Shown here: positions 23,665 through 34,521 of the stretch, one piece after another | Position numbering within the stretch: position 1 is the stretch's first letter | Layout: every line of letters begins with the position of its first letter | Source of the DNA: Trissonchulus latispiculum | Lineage: Eukaryota; Nematoda; Enoplea; Enoplida; Ironidae | Reading direction: 5' to 3' | Length of the DNA stretch: 64,000 nucleotides | Assembly: GCA_030248195.1 (NCBI GenBank) | Contig: JASAND010023840.1 | Coordinates: forward strand, 62,001-126,000 | Position numbers and translations under genes: made by a program | Notes under the pieces: model-generated | Database searches by the model: none | The model's input: the letters and a program-made list of their open reading frames with translations, nothing else | What the model was told of the DNA's origin: nothing

Positions 23665-24819
23665 GGCCTACTTTTTGGCGAGGATTGAGAGCATAGGTGG
23701 GGTCAAAAAATACCAGGTACTCAGATCTTAGCTGCCTTCCAGTCATGTGCAGCCGTTTCGTTTATGTGCCCGACCCCCACTTTTTCACAACTACCAACAT
23801 AATTAATTACAAATTTCTGCTGGCTGCAAAATCCTAGCTGCAAGGTTGCCATTCACCAATGTGATGTGGCACATGTGCCCGTATCTTATCTGCTGAAAAA
23901 TACTAGACGTCTGTATCCTATCTGCATCTAAGAGAATTACTCTTCAAAGTTTCGGCAAAAATTTAAAAATTTTTGGCTAACGAAAGGAAAATTTTATTAC
24001 TGGTGCGAGCTATAAGGCTGTAATTTAGCATAAAAGGAGGCCCTATAGGAGTACTCATTTGTGCCAAATGGCAAGAAATTCTACCGCGTGAAAAAATTTT
24101 TATGACAACTTTAATCTTCAAAAATTGCCGAAACCGCCATTTTCAGTCTGTCAGATCCTCTGTATAGACTTTCTGCAGCCATAGAAATCCCAAACCTTCA
24201 CTAATCGAGCTGAAATCTTTTGTAGGTGTGTTTTCGATCACGCTGAGTTGAAATATGTATTTCAAAAAATTTTTATTTCAAAAAATTGATTTTTTCGATT
24301 TCTGTGGTACCATTGCCCAAAAAAGGCGACTTTGTCAATTTTTGAAGATTAAAGTTGACATAAAAATTTTTTGAGGCGGCAGAATTTCTTGCCATTTGGC
24401 ACAAATGAGTACTCCTATAGAGCCTCTGTATATACCAAATTACAGCCTTATAGCTCGCACCAGTAATAAAATTTTCCTTTCGTTAGCCAAAATTTTTTAA
24501 ATTTTTTGCCGAACTTCAACTTTGAAGAATAATTCCCTTAGATGTAGACAAGATAGAGACGTCTAATAATTTTCTGCAGATAGGACCAGATTGGAAAATG
24601 GCAACCTTGAAGTTAGGGTCTTGCAGCAAGCAGAAATTTTTAATTAATTATGTTGGCAGTTGTGAAAAAGGGTGGGGGTCGGGCACATAAACCCGACGGC
24701 TGCGCATGGATGGAAGGCAGCTAAGAACCAACGACCAAGTATTTTTGACCACACCCATGAGCCAAAACGTAGGCCAATCTGACAACGTCGGGGCAAAGGT
24801 TTAGTCGCCCCCTTAAACT

Positions 24820-26660
24820 GAGCAAAAACCTCGCTGTTATCTTTGATAAAGTAAACCTTTGTATATCTCGGTAAATCGTCAATAAAGGTGACAAAATAAT
24901 CAGCACCCTCCAGAGATTGAATCCCTGTTTTACCACAGACATCACTGTGAACTAATCCCAAGGTGCAATCCGACCTTGATGCTTTTCCTCTGGGAAAATG
25001 TTACGATTGATTTTTCCAGGAGCACAATCCTCGCACATTGGTAAATTTTTAATGTTATTACAATCAAGGTCAACAACAACCTTCGTAGCGGATTTCAAAC
25101 TTAGTCTCAAATGACCAAAAGGTTTATGCCAAAGAGTTGCTGTGTCAACAAACCCCTCAGCCGTAGTGTTGTTTCAGTAGCCCATTTTAGTTTCAGTTTC
25201 AGTTTCAGTTTCAGTCGACAACCTGAGTTAATTTCAGTTTCAGTTTCAGTTTCAGTCAGATACCAAAAATAATTTCAGTTTCAGTTTCAGTTTCAGTCGT
25301 CATCCCAAAATAATTTCAGTTTTAGTTTCAGTTTCAGTCGCCGGTAGAAATTAGTTTCAGTTTCAGTTTCAGTTTCAGTCGGTGACGCAAAATAGTTTCA
25401 GTTTCAGTTTCAGTCCACGTTTTAGAAGTTTCAGTTTTAGTCCGGCTTTTTCAGTTGAAGTCATCGCCCAAAAAGGTAAATTTCAGTTTTCGAATATTTG
25501 GAATTTAAAACTGCTGAAGCTGCAATTTTATTTTAAATGTCAGCTTCTATGTCTGTTCTGAGTAAAACAGTTTTATCTAGTATATTGTACTTTTCAATCT
25601 AATCATTTTCTTTGTGAAGACAAAAAATTAAGATTCGTTCTGAATTAAGTTTTAATAGTTGCTTGCTGTATTGACTTTCTCATTAACTAGCCTAAGTACC
25701 TAAACCATCTTGGCTATTCGCTTAAGTAAAGGATCTCTCCAAAATGTAAAGCTGTTCAGGCTATAAAGCTTCATTGCTGCAATTCGATGCTTAGCTTCTG
25801 GGGGCCACATCAACCACTTGTGCTTTAAAAACTATATAAAGCAACTACGCTTTAACATAACTTCCTAGTTTAACTTTATCTAAATAATACGAGAAGCTAA
25901 AACGTAACACATTCTTTCATTGCTTTCGCAAGGAAAACTATTATGGGGAATCTGCAATTGCATTTTACAGAGAACTTAACCATACGCAGAGACTGAAAGG
26001 GTCTTGCACGCAGAGACTGAAATGGAGTTTCAGTTCCAGCATGAACTGAAACCGGTTTCAGCTCCAGCTACAAGGAAAAACTTCAGATTTTACGCTGGGA
26101 CTAAAACTGTTTCAGACTTTTCTAGTTTCAGTTTCAGTTTCAGTTTCAGTTCTAGAATTAGGGTAGTTTCAGTTTCAGTTTCAGTTTCAGTCGGATACCA
26201 AAAATAATTTCAGTTTCAGTTTCAGTTTCAGTCGGCTAGTCTAAATGGTTTCAGTTTTAGTTTCAGTTTCAGTCCGTTTTCCAAAATAGTTTCAGTTTCA
26301 GTTTCAGTTTCAGTGACTGAAACTGAAACATGTAGAGACTGAAACCTAGTTTCAGTTTCAGTTTCAGCGACTGAAACATCACTACTCAGCCGTAAGGCCA
26401 AAACCGGAGACTCAGCCACATCCAGCCAGAAAGTAAAGATTCCCCACTAAGTTCCCTTCCAGCTCGAAGATTTCCTTCTTTATCAGAAATGGTACAGCCA
26501 TCTTTCAGGAACTTTACTTGTTTTCCTTTCCTAGCAGCAGCAGCCACGCTGAACAAGTTATGTGACAAAGCAGGGACGAACAGAACTTAGGTAGGTAGCT
26601 TCAGGGGAAGACCCTCACCCACCCCACCCCTAAGGAAGGGGGGGTTAGATGGTTCCCCGG
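24820..26660 (-). pseudogene. copia protease/integrase region, minus strand, with nested hAT-like element
   Basis: From the right: GEGLPLKL, stop, VLFVPALSHNLFSVAAAARKG and GKQVKFLKDGCTIS (26660-26390). After the insertion, WHKPFGHLRL and CEDCAPGK (the H-x-H..C-x2-C finger of the GAG-pre-integrase/integrase region, about 25155-24990). Then SDVCG, ADYFVTFIDD and YFIKDNSEVFAQFK of the integrase core (to about 24825), where it is cut by the palindromic element. Stops and frameshifts throughout. Confidence 0.75.
25164..26384. mobile_element. hAT-like non-autonomous element built of TTTCAG arrays
   Basis: Ends TAGTGTTGTTTCAGT and, inverted, TAGTGATGTTTCAGTC. The perfect 8-bp duplication CTCAGCCG flanks it (25156-25163 and 26385-26392). 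Both ends consist of (TTTCAG)4-5 blocks separated by 15-30 bp of unique sequence, in the same orientation at both ends. The middle (25500-26000) is unique and non-coding. Inserted in copia. Confidence 0.85.
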
Positions 26661-26958
26661 GAGTAAGACTTTCAGGGTAAGAATCCCCTTTAACCCTGCA
26701 GCCGGCAACTAAAGTTGCCGGCCATGCTTTTCATGGCATTTAAGCTGATCCGACATTTCCGATTATACCCTACACTCTCCCAGCCTGTAGCTGTCATTAT
26801 CCCTTTTCAGAGACGGAACATCTCTCGAAATTCAGTTGTCTGGGCACTCAATTACACGGAGACGGCAGAACATAGCCAACCTCGCTCCCACCCGATTCGG
26901 ATTATAACTTACATTAATTTGGGTGTAGTTTTGTGTGTTTAGTCCTTAGAGTACTGCA
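26661..26958. other. Junction between copia and gypsy fragments
   Basis: Contains a GCCGGCAACTAAAGTTGCCGGC hairpin (about 26701-26722). It could be what remains of a gypsy leader or 5' LTR, but it does not match the 3' LTR start at 30939. Confidence 0.3.
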
Positions 26959-27900
26959 ATGTCGAACATCTGGCGCACTGGAAAAGGAATTATGCCTATC
27001 AAAGGGAAATTGAATGTCTTCGACCCGGACACGGAGTGCTGGGACAGTTACGCTGAACGAATGTCAGCTTATTTCGTTGCCAATGATATTGAAGACGACG
27101 AAAAAAAGAAAATGACACTAATGTCAAGTATGGGCAGTGGAACCTATCAAATTTTGCGGAACCTGGTGGCCCCGTAAAAACCAACAGACATTCCTTATCC
27201 CCAGGTCCTTCAAGCCCTAACTAGACATTTCACTCCCCAACCGTTGGTTATCGCTGAGACTTTTAAGTTCAACCAGCGTAATCAACGTTCTGGAGAAAAT
27301 GTCGCCTCATATTTAGCCGAATTGCGACATCTTGCGGAAAGATGCGATTTCGGACAGTTTCTGAACCGGGCACTAAGGGATCGGTTCGTGGGTGGACTTG
27401 CAAACCAGGTTATTTAGCAACGTCTTCTCTCAGAAAGAGATCTGCCACTGGATCGAGCCTTCGAATTGGCTCAGGCTATGGAACCGCAGAAAAGGGCTCA
27501 TCTGCGTTAACTAATTCCGGTTCCCCGGGAACAGTTGCGGTGATCAAAAAGATGGGAAATGCTCGAAATTCTTCGTCATCAGCCAAACCCTGTTTTCGCT
27601 GCAATGGGAAGAATCACAGGCAAGAAGAATGCAGGTTCAAGTCTTCAGACTGTCGCTACTGTGGAGTTCAAAGGACATATTGAAAGAGCATGTCGCAAGA
27701 AAGGACAGACTGGAAGATTCAAAGCAGCATCTAAAGGAAAGGCCCTTGTCATCGCTGAACAAGAGCAAGAAGCGGAAAGTTCCGATGGTGACGTTTTATT
27801 TATTAATGTAGTGTCATCAAAAGATTCGAACAGTTGGATGCAAGACTGTGATGCTGATCGACACTGGGGCAGACTGGACTATAGTTAGCGAAGACGTCTA
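26959..27900 (+). pseudogene. gypsy gag, decayed
   Basis: ATG at 26959, with MSNIWRTGKGIMPIKGKL leading into a capsid-like region (MSAYFVANDI, ALTRHFTPQ, FKFNQRNQRSGENVASYL, LRHLAERCDFG). A CCHC finger follows (CFRCNGKNHRQEECRF, then CRYC). The gag and finger type are like those of the K02A2.6-type gypsy lineage common in invertebrates. Stops at 27175 and about 27417 and several frameshifts break it. Confidence 0.72.
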
Positions 27901-30600
27901 GAAAAAGGTACTAAAGAAACCTAAACTTTCACCTTCAGATTGTAAGCTACGCACTTACACAAACGACCCTGTCGAAATTAAAGGGCAAGTACAAGTCGAA
28001 GTTGAAGTCAATAATCAGAAAGAATTCCTGCCTCTGCTGGTGGTCGGGGGAAAAGGACCATCTCTGTTTGGAAGGAATTGGCTAGCGAAACTTCAACTGG
28101 ATTGGCAAAGTTTTCAACCATGTGGCAGGTGTTGCTTTGTTAATTCCCCGGATTCAAAGCTGAGCAAGATACTACAAAAGTATGCTAATCTGTTCAAAGA
28201 AGAACTGGGAAAAATAAAAGATATAAAGGCTCATCTTCATGTAAAACAAGATGTGAGACCTAAATATCTCCGAGCAAGACCTGTACCCCTAGTCTTAAAA
28301 GAAAAGATAGAAGCTGACCTCAGCAGATTAGAGAATATGGGGGTGATCGAGAAAGTTCCTATCTCTCAGTGGGCAGCCCCCATCGTCCCGGTTTTAAAAC
28401 CATCAGGCGAGGTTCGCATCTGCGGAGATCTACGCCTGACGATAAACCCTCAGCTCGACGTAGATAAATACCCTTTGCCCAGAGCAGAAGAAATCCTGTG
28501 CTCGCTAGAAGAAGGAGCCTTCTTTTCCAATCGGGACCTCAGAGATGCTTATCTACAAATGGAGCTGACTGAGGAATCGAAGCAATACATTGTGATCAAT
28601 CCTCACGAAGGGCTCTACCGATACAACCGTCTGCCATTCGGAGTTAGTTCAGCTCCGGCCATCTATCAAAGAACCATGGAACAAGTCCTTGCCGATTTAC
28701 CTGGGGTAACTGTCTACCTCGACGATATAGTGATTAAAGGAGAAACGGAAGAACAGCACTTGAAGAATCTGGATCGGGTGCTGCAACGATTAATGGAATG
28801 CGGCATACGACTACGGATGAACAAATGTAAGTTCATGCAGAAGAACATAAAGTATTTGGGCTTTATCATCAGTAAAGAAGGTATCTCTCCAGCCCCTGCA
28901 AAGCTTGAAGTAGTGGTGAAAATGCCGGAACCAAAGAGAGTTGAGATTTTTTCTTGGTGGAGTCGATTTCTTGGTGGAGTTTATTACAACCGATTCATCG
29001 ACAATCTCTCAACAACGGCGGCTCCACTGTTTGAGCTATTGCGGAAAGAACAAGAGTGGAGTTGGACACCTTAACACAGACAAAGTTTTGAAAGCCTAAA
29101 GACATCTCTAACAACTTTGCCTGTCTTATGTCATTTTGACGGTAAAAGTCCACTTCGACTGGTGTGTGATGCCTCAGCCGTTGGCATTGGTGCCGTGCTC
29201 TCACATATCTTCCTTGATGGATCAGAGCGACCAATCGCCTACGCTTCAAGAAGTTTGGCACAGAGCGAGCGGAACTATTCACAAATAGAGAGAGAGGCCC
29301 TAGCCATTGTCTTTGGTGTGAAGAAATTTTATCAATTCCTTTTTGGAAGAAAATTTGAACTGTTCACTGATCATAAGCCACTAACTACCATTTTCGGTGA
29401 CAAGACCGGAGTATCAAGCATTGCAGTGGCTCGCCTGCAAAGATGGGCCTTACTTCTTATGGCCTAGGTCTACACGATCAAGTATAAAAAGTCGGAAGAA
29501 AACGCGAATGCCGACTGCTTATCGCGACTCCCAAGCACGGCAGCCGAGAAAAACATTTGGGAAGAAAAGAATTTGATTAAAGGAATTTTCGTTAGAGTGG
29601 TTCAAGAATCTGATTTGCCGATTACTATCCGTGATATTAAAGTGGCCACCGAAGCCGATATGATGCTTCAGAAAATCATGAGATATGTTCGAGATGGTTG
29701 GCCGAAGAGATCAAAACTGGCGGATTCAGACCAGAGATTCTTTGATAACAAGAAAGATTTCTCAATTGTCGAAAATTGCCTACTTAAAGGTAACAGAATT
29801 GTGATCCCAGAGTCACTCCACCCCCCAAGTCCTTAAAGAGTTACACAGCAGTCATTACGGAATCCTTAGAACAAAGTATTCTGCAAGAAATTACGTTTGG
29901 TGGCCTGCCATCAACAAAGATATTGAACATGTGGTTCAAAGTTGTGTCAACTGCCAGCGAGAACGACCAAATCCAAGTTTGGCACCCGTGCAACCATGGC
30001 CAGCAACGGATAGACCCTGGAAAAGACTTCACGTTGATTTCGCTGGTCCTTTCCAAAGAAAGCTGTTTCTGATTCTGGTTGACAGTTATTCTAAATGGCC
30101 TGAAGTGGTTCAGGTACCAGCTACTTCAGCAAAGGCTACCGTCAACGCCCTCACCCCGATATTCGCCAAATTTGGGTTACCAGATCAACTGGTTTCAGAC
30201 AATGGTCCCCCTTTTCGTTCCCATGAATTTTCGGAATTCCTGAAGCGCTGTGGGATCGAAGCTATCTTCATTAGTCCATATCATCCTCAAACGAATGGAC
30301 TGGCTGAAAGATTTGTGCGTACTTTCAAAAATGCCATGAGCAAGATGAAATACAGATACAGATGAAATGTTTGCAAAGAAGCTTCAAAGTGTTTTGCTTA
30401 GGTACAGAACAACTCTCATACCTGAGATCCACAAGTCTCCAGCTGAGTTGCTGCAAAATCGGAAGCTGAAGACGAGGTTGGATTTACTGTTGCCGAAGAA
30501 AGAAAGGCCGGTTCAAAATCCGCGGAACCATCAAGAAGTTTTGTTCCTGGCCAAAACATCTGGGTAAAGGACTATGCTAACCCGCAAAAGCCAAAATGGG
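27850..30600 (+). pseudogene. gypsy pol: protease, RT, RNase H, integrase, decayed
   Basis: The protease core (LIDTGADWTIVSEDV) is near 27855. RT is in one frame at 28040-29074 (IVPVLKPSGEVRICGD, LPFGVSSAPAIYQR, catalytic YLDD near 28720). A TAA at 29072 separates RNase H (29117-29467: CDASAVGIGAVLS, YSQIEREALAIVFG, TDHKPL). Integrase follows: a zinc finger region (HSSHYG near 29850, CVNCQRERP), HVDFAGP, SDNGPPF and PYHPQTNGLAERF (29931-30365). Further stops and frameshifts occur. A short repeat CTTGGTGGAGT is duplicated near 28950-28977. Inactive. Confidence 0.82.
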
Positions 30601-30938
30601 ACAGGGGGAAAGTGCTGCAAAGAACTTCTCCAGTTTCGTATAAAGTATCCCTGAACGGTCGTGCCCTTCGTCGACACCTGGATCAAATTCTGGGTCCAGA
30701 CCGCAGTTCAGTACCGATCAAGCAGCCTATGGCTGTCTGTGCCTTTGCCGAACCGTGATCCACCCGGAATGTTTCCGCCTGTCATACCGTTGCCTGTTTT
30801 CGATCGACAGGAGCCGGTTTCGCCAGCCCCTCGAAGATCAACTCGACCCAGACAGAGACCCTTGGCGTTTCATCCCGGACGTGACTTTAACGCTTTCCAG
30901 AGACCTCCTTAACTCTTTCTTAGGGGAGGAAAAGAAGA

Positions 30939-31204
30939 TGCAATGTCTGAAGCTATAGAGTTTTACAGAAATATAAAATAGTTAAAATGGTTTGAGTTTG
31001 ATCCTATGCTTATGTTGGGTAGTTTTGATTATAAGTAGCCACCTTGCGTTGTGAGATTGAACAAGTACTGTAAGGGACAGAGTCACAGTGGAGGCTGAAT
31101 AGAGCCTAAGAGTTGAGTAAGGAAGCACATAGGAGTGTGTTTTGTGCCTGATGATAGAGCACTAGAATCCCGAAACCGGAGGACTAAAGCCCTAACAGCG
31201 AAAG
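30939..31204 (+). repeat. Truncated 3' LTR of the plus-strand gypsy element
   Basis: A purine tract (GGGGAGGAAAAGAAGA, 30923-30938) is followed by TGCAATGTCTGAAGC, the usual polypurine tract-LTR junction. The LTR is cut off where the giant element's repeat array begins. No partner 5' LTR is found in the window. Confidence 0.55.
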
Positions 31205-33810
31205 ATACGCCGGTCGCCAGTGAACAGCGTCAGCATCGTCAGCGTCAGCGTCAGCGTCAGCGTCAACGTCATCATCGTCAGCATCCTTCCCGTCAGACCG
31301 TATCCCGGTCGCCAGTGAACAGCGTCAGCATCGTCAGCGTCAGCGTCAGCGTCAGCGTCAACGTCATCATCGTCAGCATCCTTCCCGTCAGACCGTATCC
31401 CGGTCGCCAGTGAACAGCGTCAGCATCGTCAGCGTCAGCGTCAGCGTCATCATCGTCAGACCGTATCCCGGTCGTCAGCGAACAGCGTCAGCATCATCGT
31501 CAGCATCATCATCGACAGACCGTACCCCGGTCGTCAGCAATAGCGTCAGCGTCAGCGTCAACATCAGCACCATCATCGTCAGCGTTATCGCCGTCCTCAT
31601 CACCATCATCCTCACCAACCCCTCCTGTCTGTGGCTCTGCCTGGCCACTCAACATACTACAGAACTGATTGGACTATTGCCACAGCTACAGCCGAACTGT
31701 TTGGATTTCTGCCACAGATGATTCCTGGTCCCATCCTGCTCCGGCGCTGGTTACCATGATTTGGTAACCTACTCCCTATAGACAGTTGGGAGTAGCTACA
31801 AACTCTCTTAGCGCTACCCCCGATCCAAATCCTGATCTAAAATGTTAACAGTATCATAAAATGTATGCATAAAATGTATTGGTATTGTACTCTGCGGTTT
31901 CTTCCTTTTGCCTATAAAGGTTGGTAACTTTCATTGTGCTTGCTGACTGGTTAGCTGTGAATGTTTGTGGTTGTGCCCCCGGTTTGCTCCTTTCGTCCTA
32001 AAAGGTTCCTCGGATTGACTCCTTTGCTGACTAAAACCTAATCTGGCAAACTGTGACGATGGGTTTTCTGGTATGGCGTTTTGTCTGTTTTTGTCTGTAT
32101 ATTTTGTCCCCCTAGTGTAACTTTACCGGCTTTTTTTATTGTGTGAAGTGTGATGGGTAGGCTGAGTTTTGGCTATTTTTGTCTGTATATTTTGGGTTCC
32201 AATTGCCCTTTGTACAGATGCAGTTTCCTTTGTACAATTGCAATCTAGGATTTTTGGAGAGTATCTGAAAAATACTAACTATGCTTGTTTGTGTTGCTTA
32301 CTTGGTCGTTTGTGTAATTAACCTATTCGTAAACTAAGCTCGTAAACTAATCTAATTGTAATAATTTTGTAATTTTTTGTGTAATTAACCTATTCGTAAA
32401 CTAAGCTCGTAAACTACTCTAAGTGTAATAATTTTGTAATTTACCTATTCGTAAATTAATCTAATTGTAATAATTTAATAATCGAATTGTAATAATTTAA
32501 TACTCGTGTTGTGACCCCCTCCTCGGTAATTGTGCATGTCCATGGAATTTTCCTGTTTGTTTCGTTTGCTGGGGTCCCTTGCTGATTAATCTGGAAATTG
32601 AACGAAAAATATTTGTCAAACTACTTACCTGGGGAGTTTTTCGTCCCCAGGTAAGCCTCTTAGAAACCAATTAAGAAACGATAAGAATCGTCTTCCTTTC
32701 TAATCGGAAAAATTATGGCCGCTCGGTAAAAGACTTCCAACAGGCACCGCAAAATCCTGACTGACAGTTGCAGTCAGGACAAAGAAAGATAAGCTGGGGT
32801 GACTGACTCAGCCACAATTTTGTTTTTCCACCCAAGTCAGTCTTGGGGCAGACTCGAAAGAGAAAGGTTGTGTCTTAGTTTTACTATCTCTGGTTCTCTG
32901 GTCCGTGCTTGGACAGAGTGTATGTACGCCGTTTGCAGGCAAGATTGAGTCGATTTTTCTCGGGTTTCGCTGAACAGTTTGGTCCCCTACAATTACAGTT
33001 GTCATTATTTGATCGTCAGTCACCAGTCCCTTATTTGCAGTATTTTATATTCCAGTCAAGTTTGGATCCACCAAGGGTAAGAGTAAGTTGATGAGTCTCA
33101 GACAACGAGCCAACGGTCATTTTTAGCTTTGATCAAGTTTTATCGAATCTTGCATAGTCTCTCTAGTGGTTTGCCTTAACGTTATATCCTGAAGTTTTGC
33201 TTAAACCGATAAAAAGGGGAAATAGACTTGTTGCGTTAACTAATTTTTGTGCTGCTTATTGAAACTTCATTTCCAAATATTGATTCTTTTGTATTTGTAC
33301 CTTGTCACTCAATCAAACGTCATGTTCAATGTCTACTGACTCGTCTTGTATTTGGTATTACTGTATTACCTATGAATATTGTCTGAACAATTGTCGTGAA
33401 ACTTTAATATAATCAATCTTTCCAGTCTTGCTTTCAGTAGGGAATTATTGTCTAGATCTACTAGTTATTCATCTGATGAGCACAATTCTAACGCAGACAA
33501 CTAGTCAGTTTTACGAAGTTCAGATTAATATCCAGCTACATATTTTATTACTATAGTTCGATTTAAACGCGCAATAAACCGGTATCTCTAGTCGAAGACC
33601 CTGAAGAAGAGGTACCTACATTGGGAGATAACAACGATAACCATAGTGACTCGGTATAGGATTGTAATTGTGATAATTTGGGCTATTCTGTGGGTTGGAT
33701 GCTTAAACCCCTGGAAGGTTGAAAAGTGATTGCAAAACCAGTGTTCTAGAGTTTAAAGTGAAGAAAGTTCGACTAAAATTAACCCTCAGTGCTAGCCTAT
33801 TTTATTACAT
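31205..33810 (+). repeat. 5' LTR of the giant element (left end truncated)
   Basis: Matches the 3' LTR up to TTATTACAT (33810). It begins inside an array of 95-bp units (starts at 31211, 31306, 31401, then 31469) built of GTCAGC hexamers. A likely U3 TATA box is TATAAAGG at 31913-31920 and a poly(A) signal AATAAA is at 33573-33578. Open frames in the hexamer array (Val-Ser repeats) are not genes. Confidence 0.88.
31913..31920 (+). promoter_or_regulatory. Candidate LTR TATA box
   Basis: TATAAAGG in the 5' LTR, conserved at 50075-50082 in the 3' LTR. Position between the tandem array (U3) and the AATAAA suits a U3 promoter. Not tested. Confidence 0.4.
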
Positions 33811-34284
33811 GTGGAGCTCCCTCAGGCGAGGAAAAACGTGGGGTGATAATTTTCATTAGAGCTCTACAATTTGAAAAGATTTCAAATTTGTCACTTAAGT
33901 TTGAAAATTATCTGACCTCTTTTCCTCGGAAATCTCACGACCTTTTTCTATATTGTTTAAGCCCTCCCCCTGGATTACGAATTGTGTCTTTGTATCGTCG
34001 TAATTGTAATTAATCTTCATTTAATTTGTTATTTAAATTTTACATTACGTAGGCCTTAAACTTTAATAAATTTCATTATACGTACGGTTAGATAGTAAAC
34101 TTTCAAATTTCCTAGATTGGACCTTTTCTCTACGACCTTAATGGACTGATTTTCCGTGTTGAGATACTGCTATACAATATTTAAAGTTATCAATAGTTTT
34201 TGAAGGAGCACTACACTTTTCTTGAGTTTTCAAGTTGATTTTTTGATATCAATTTATTTTTGCTGAGGCGAACTTCGGGATAAG
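33811..34284 (+). other. Leader of the giant element
   Basis: Non-coding. TGGAGCTCCCTCAGGCG starts two or three bases after the LTR end and could be a primer-binding site (TGG start), but I cannot match it to a particular tRNA. Confidence 0.35.
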
Positions 34285-34521
34285 ATGCCGAATGAGACAG
34301 CTGAGCTTGGGCCGCCTGCGCAGCCAGGGCCCCGGGGAAACCAAAATAATCCCCCTAGCGTTAAGACACAAGTTTTGCAGAGATTGACAGACACGCTTTC
34401 CGACATTGTTGTTCCCTTCGGGGACCACGATCATTTCTATGATCACCCTGATAGTTCCTATCACTTGGTTGATATCGGTCTCGTCGACCATTCTGGTCAA
34501 AATTTCAAGTTTCAATTGTAA
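34285..34521 (+). pseudogene. Gag N-terminal remnant
   Basis: ATG-initiated frame beginning MPNETAELGPPAQPGPRG, a plausible start of a Gag protein. From 34407 the sequence is the inverted copy of 34671-34770, so the rest of this frame is an artefact of the rearrangement and ends at TAA 34521. A usual capsid domain is missing. The zinc knuckle lies in a different frame just downstream. Confidence 0.5.

Larger units (their letters stand above)
14823..24812. mobile_element. Palindromic DNA element split by the gypsy insertion
   Basis: The left end (14823-14866: GGGGGCGACTAAA, then CCCCGAATTTGTCCGATTGGCC) matches the complement of the right end (24812 back to about 24755). The match resumes at 23669 immediately after the gypsy element (TACTTTTTGGC against TACGTTTTGGC). 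Without the gypsy insert it is about 1.19 kb and almost wholly palindromic about a centre near 24235, for instance CTATAAGGCTGTAATTTAGC near 24012 against its complement near 24450. No coding capacity. Superfamily unknown; flanks TTG and TTA might be a decayed 3-bp duplication. Confidence 0.7.

Noticed and set aside
31205..31480. CRISPR-like array
   Set aside because: Units are contiguous degenerate hexamers, with no constant repeat and unique spacers; eukaryotic context.
31135..31721. Val-Ser and Gln-Arg-rich ORFs in the LTR array (also 49168-49883)
   Set aside because: They are three-frame readings of GTCAGC hexamers within both LTRs, with no start context and differing between the LTRs.
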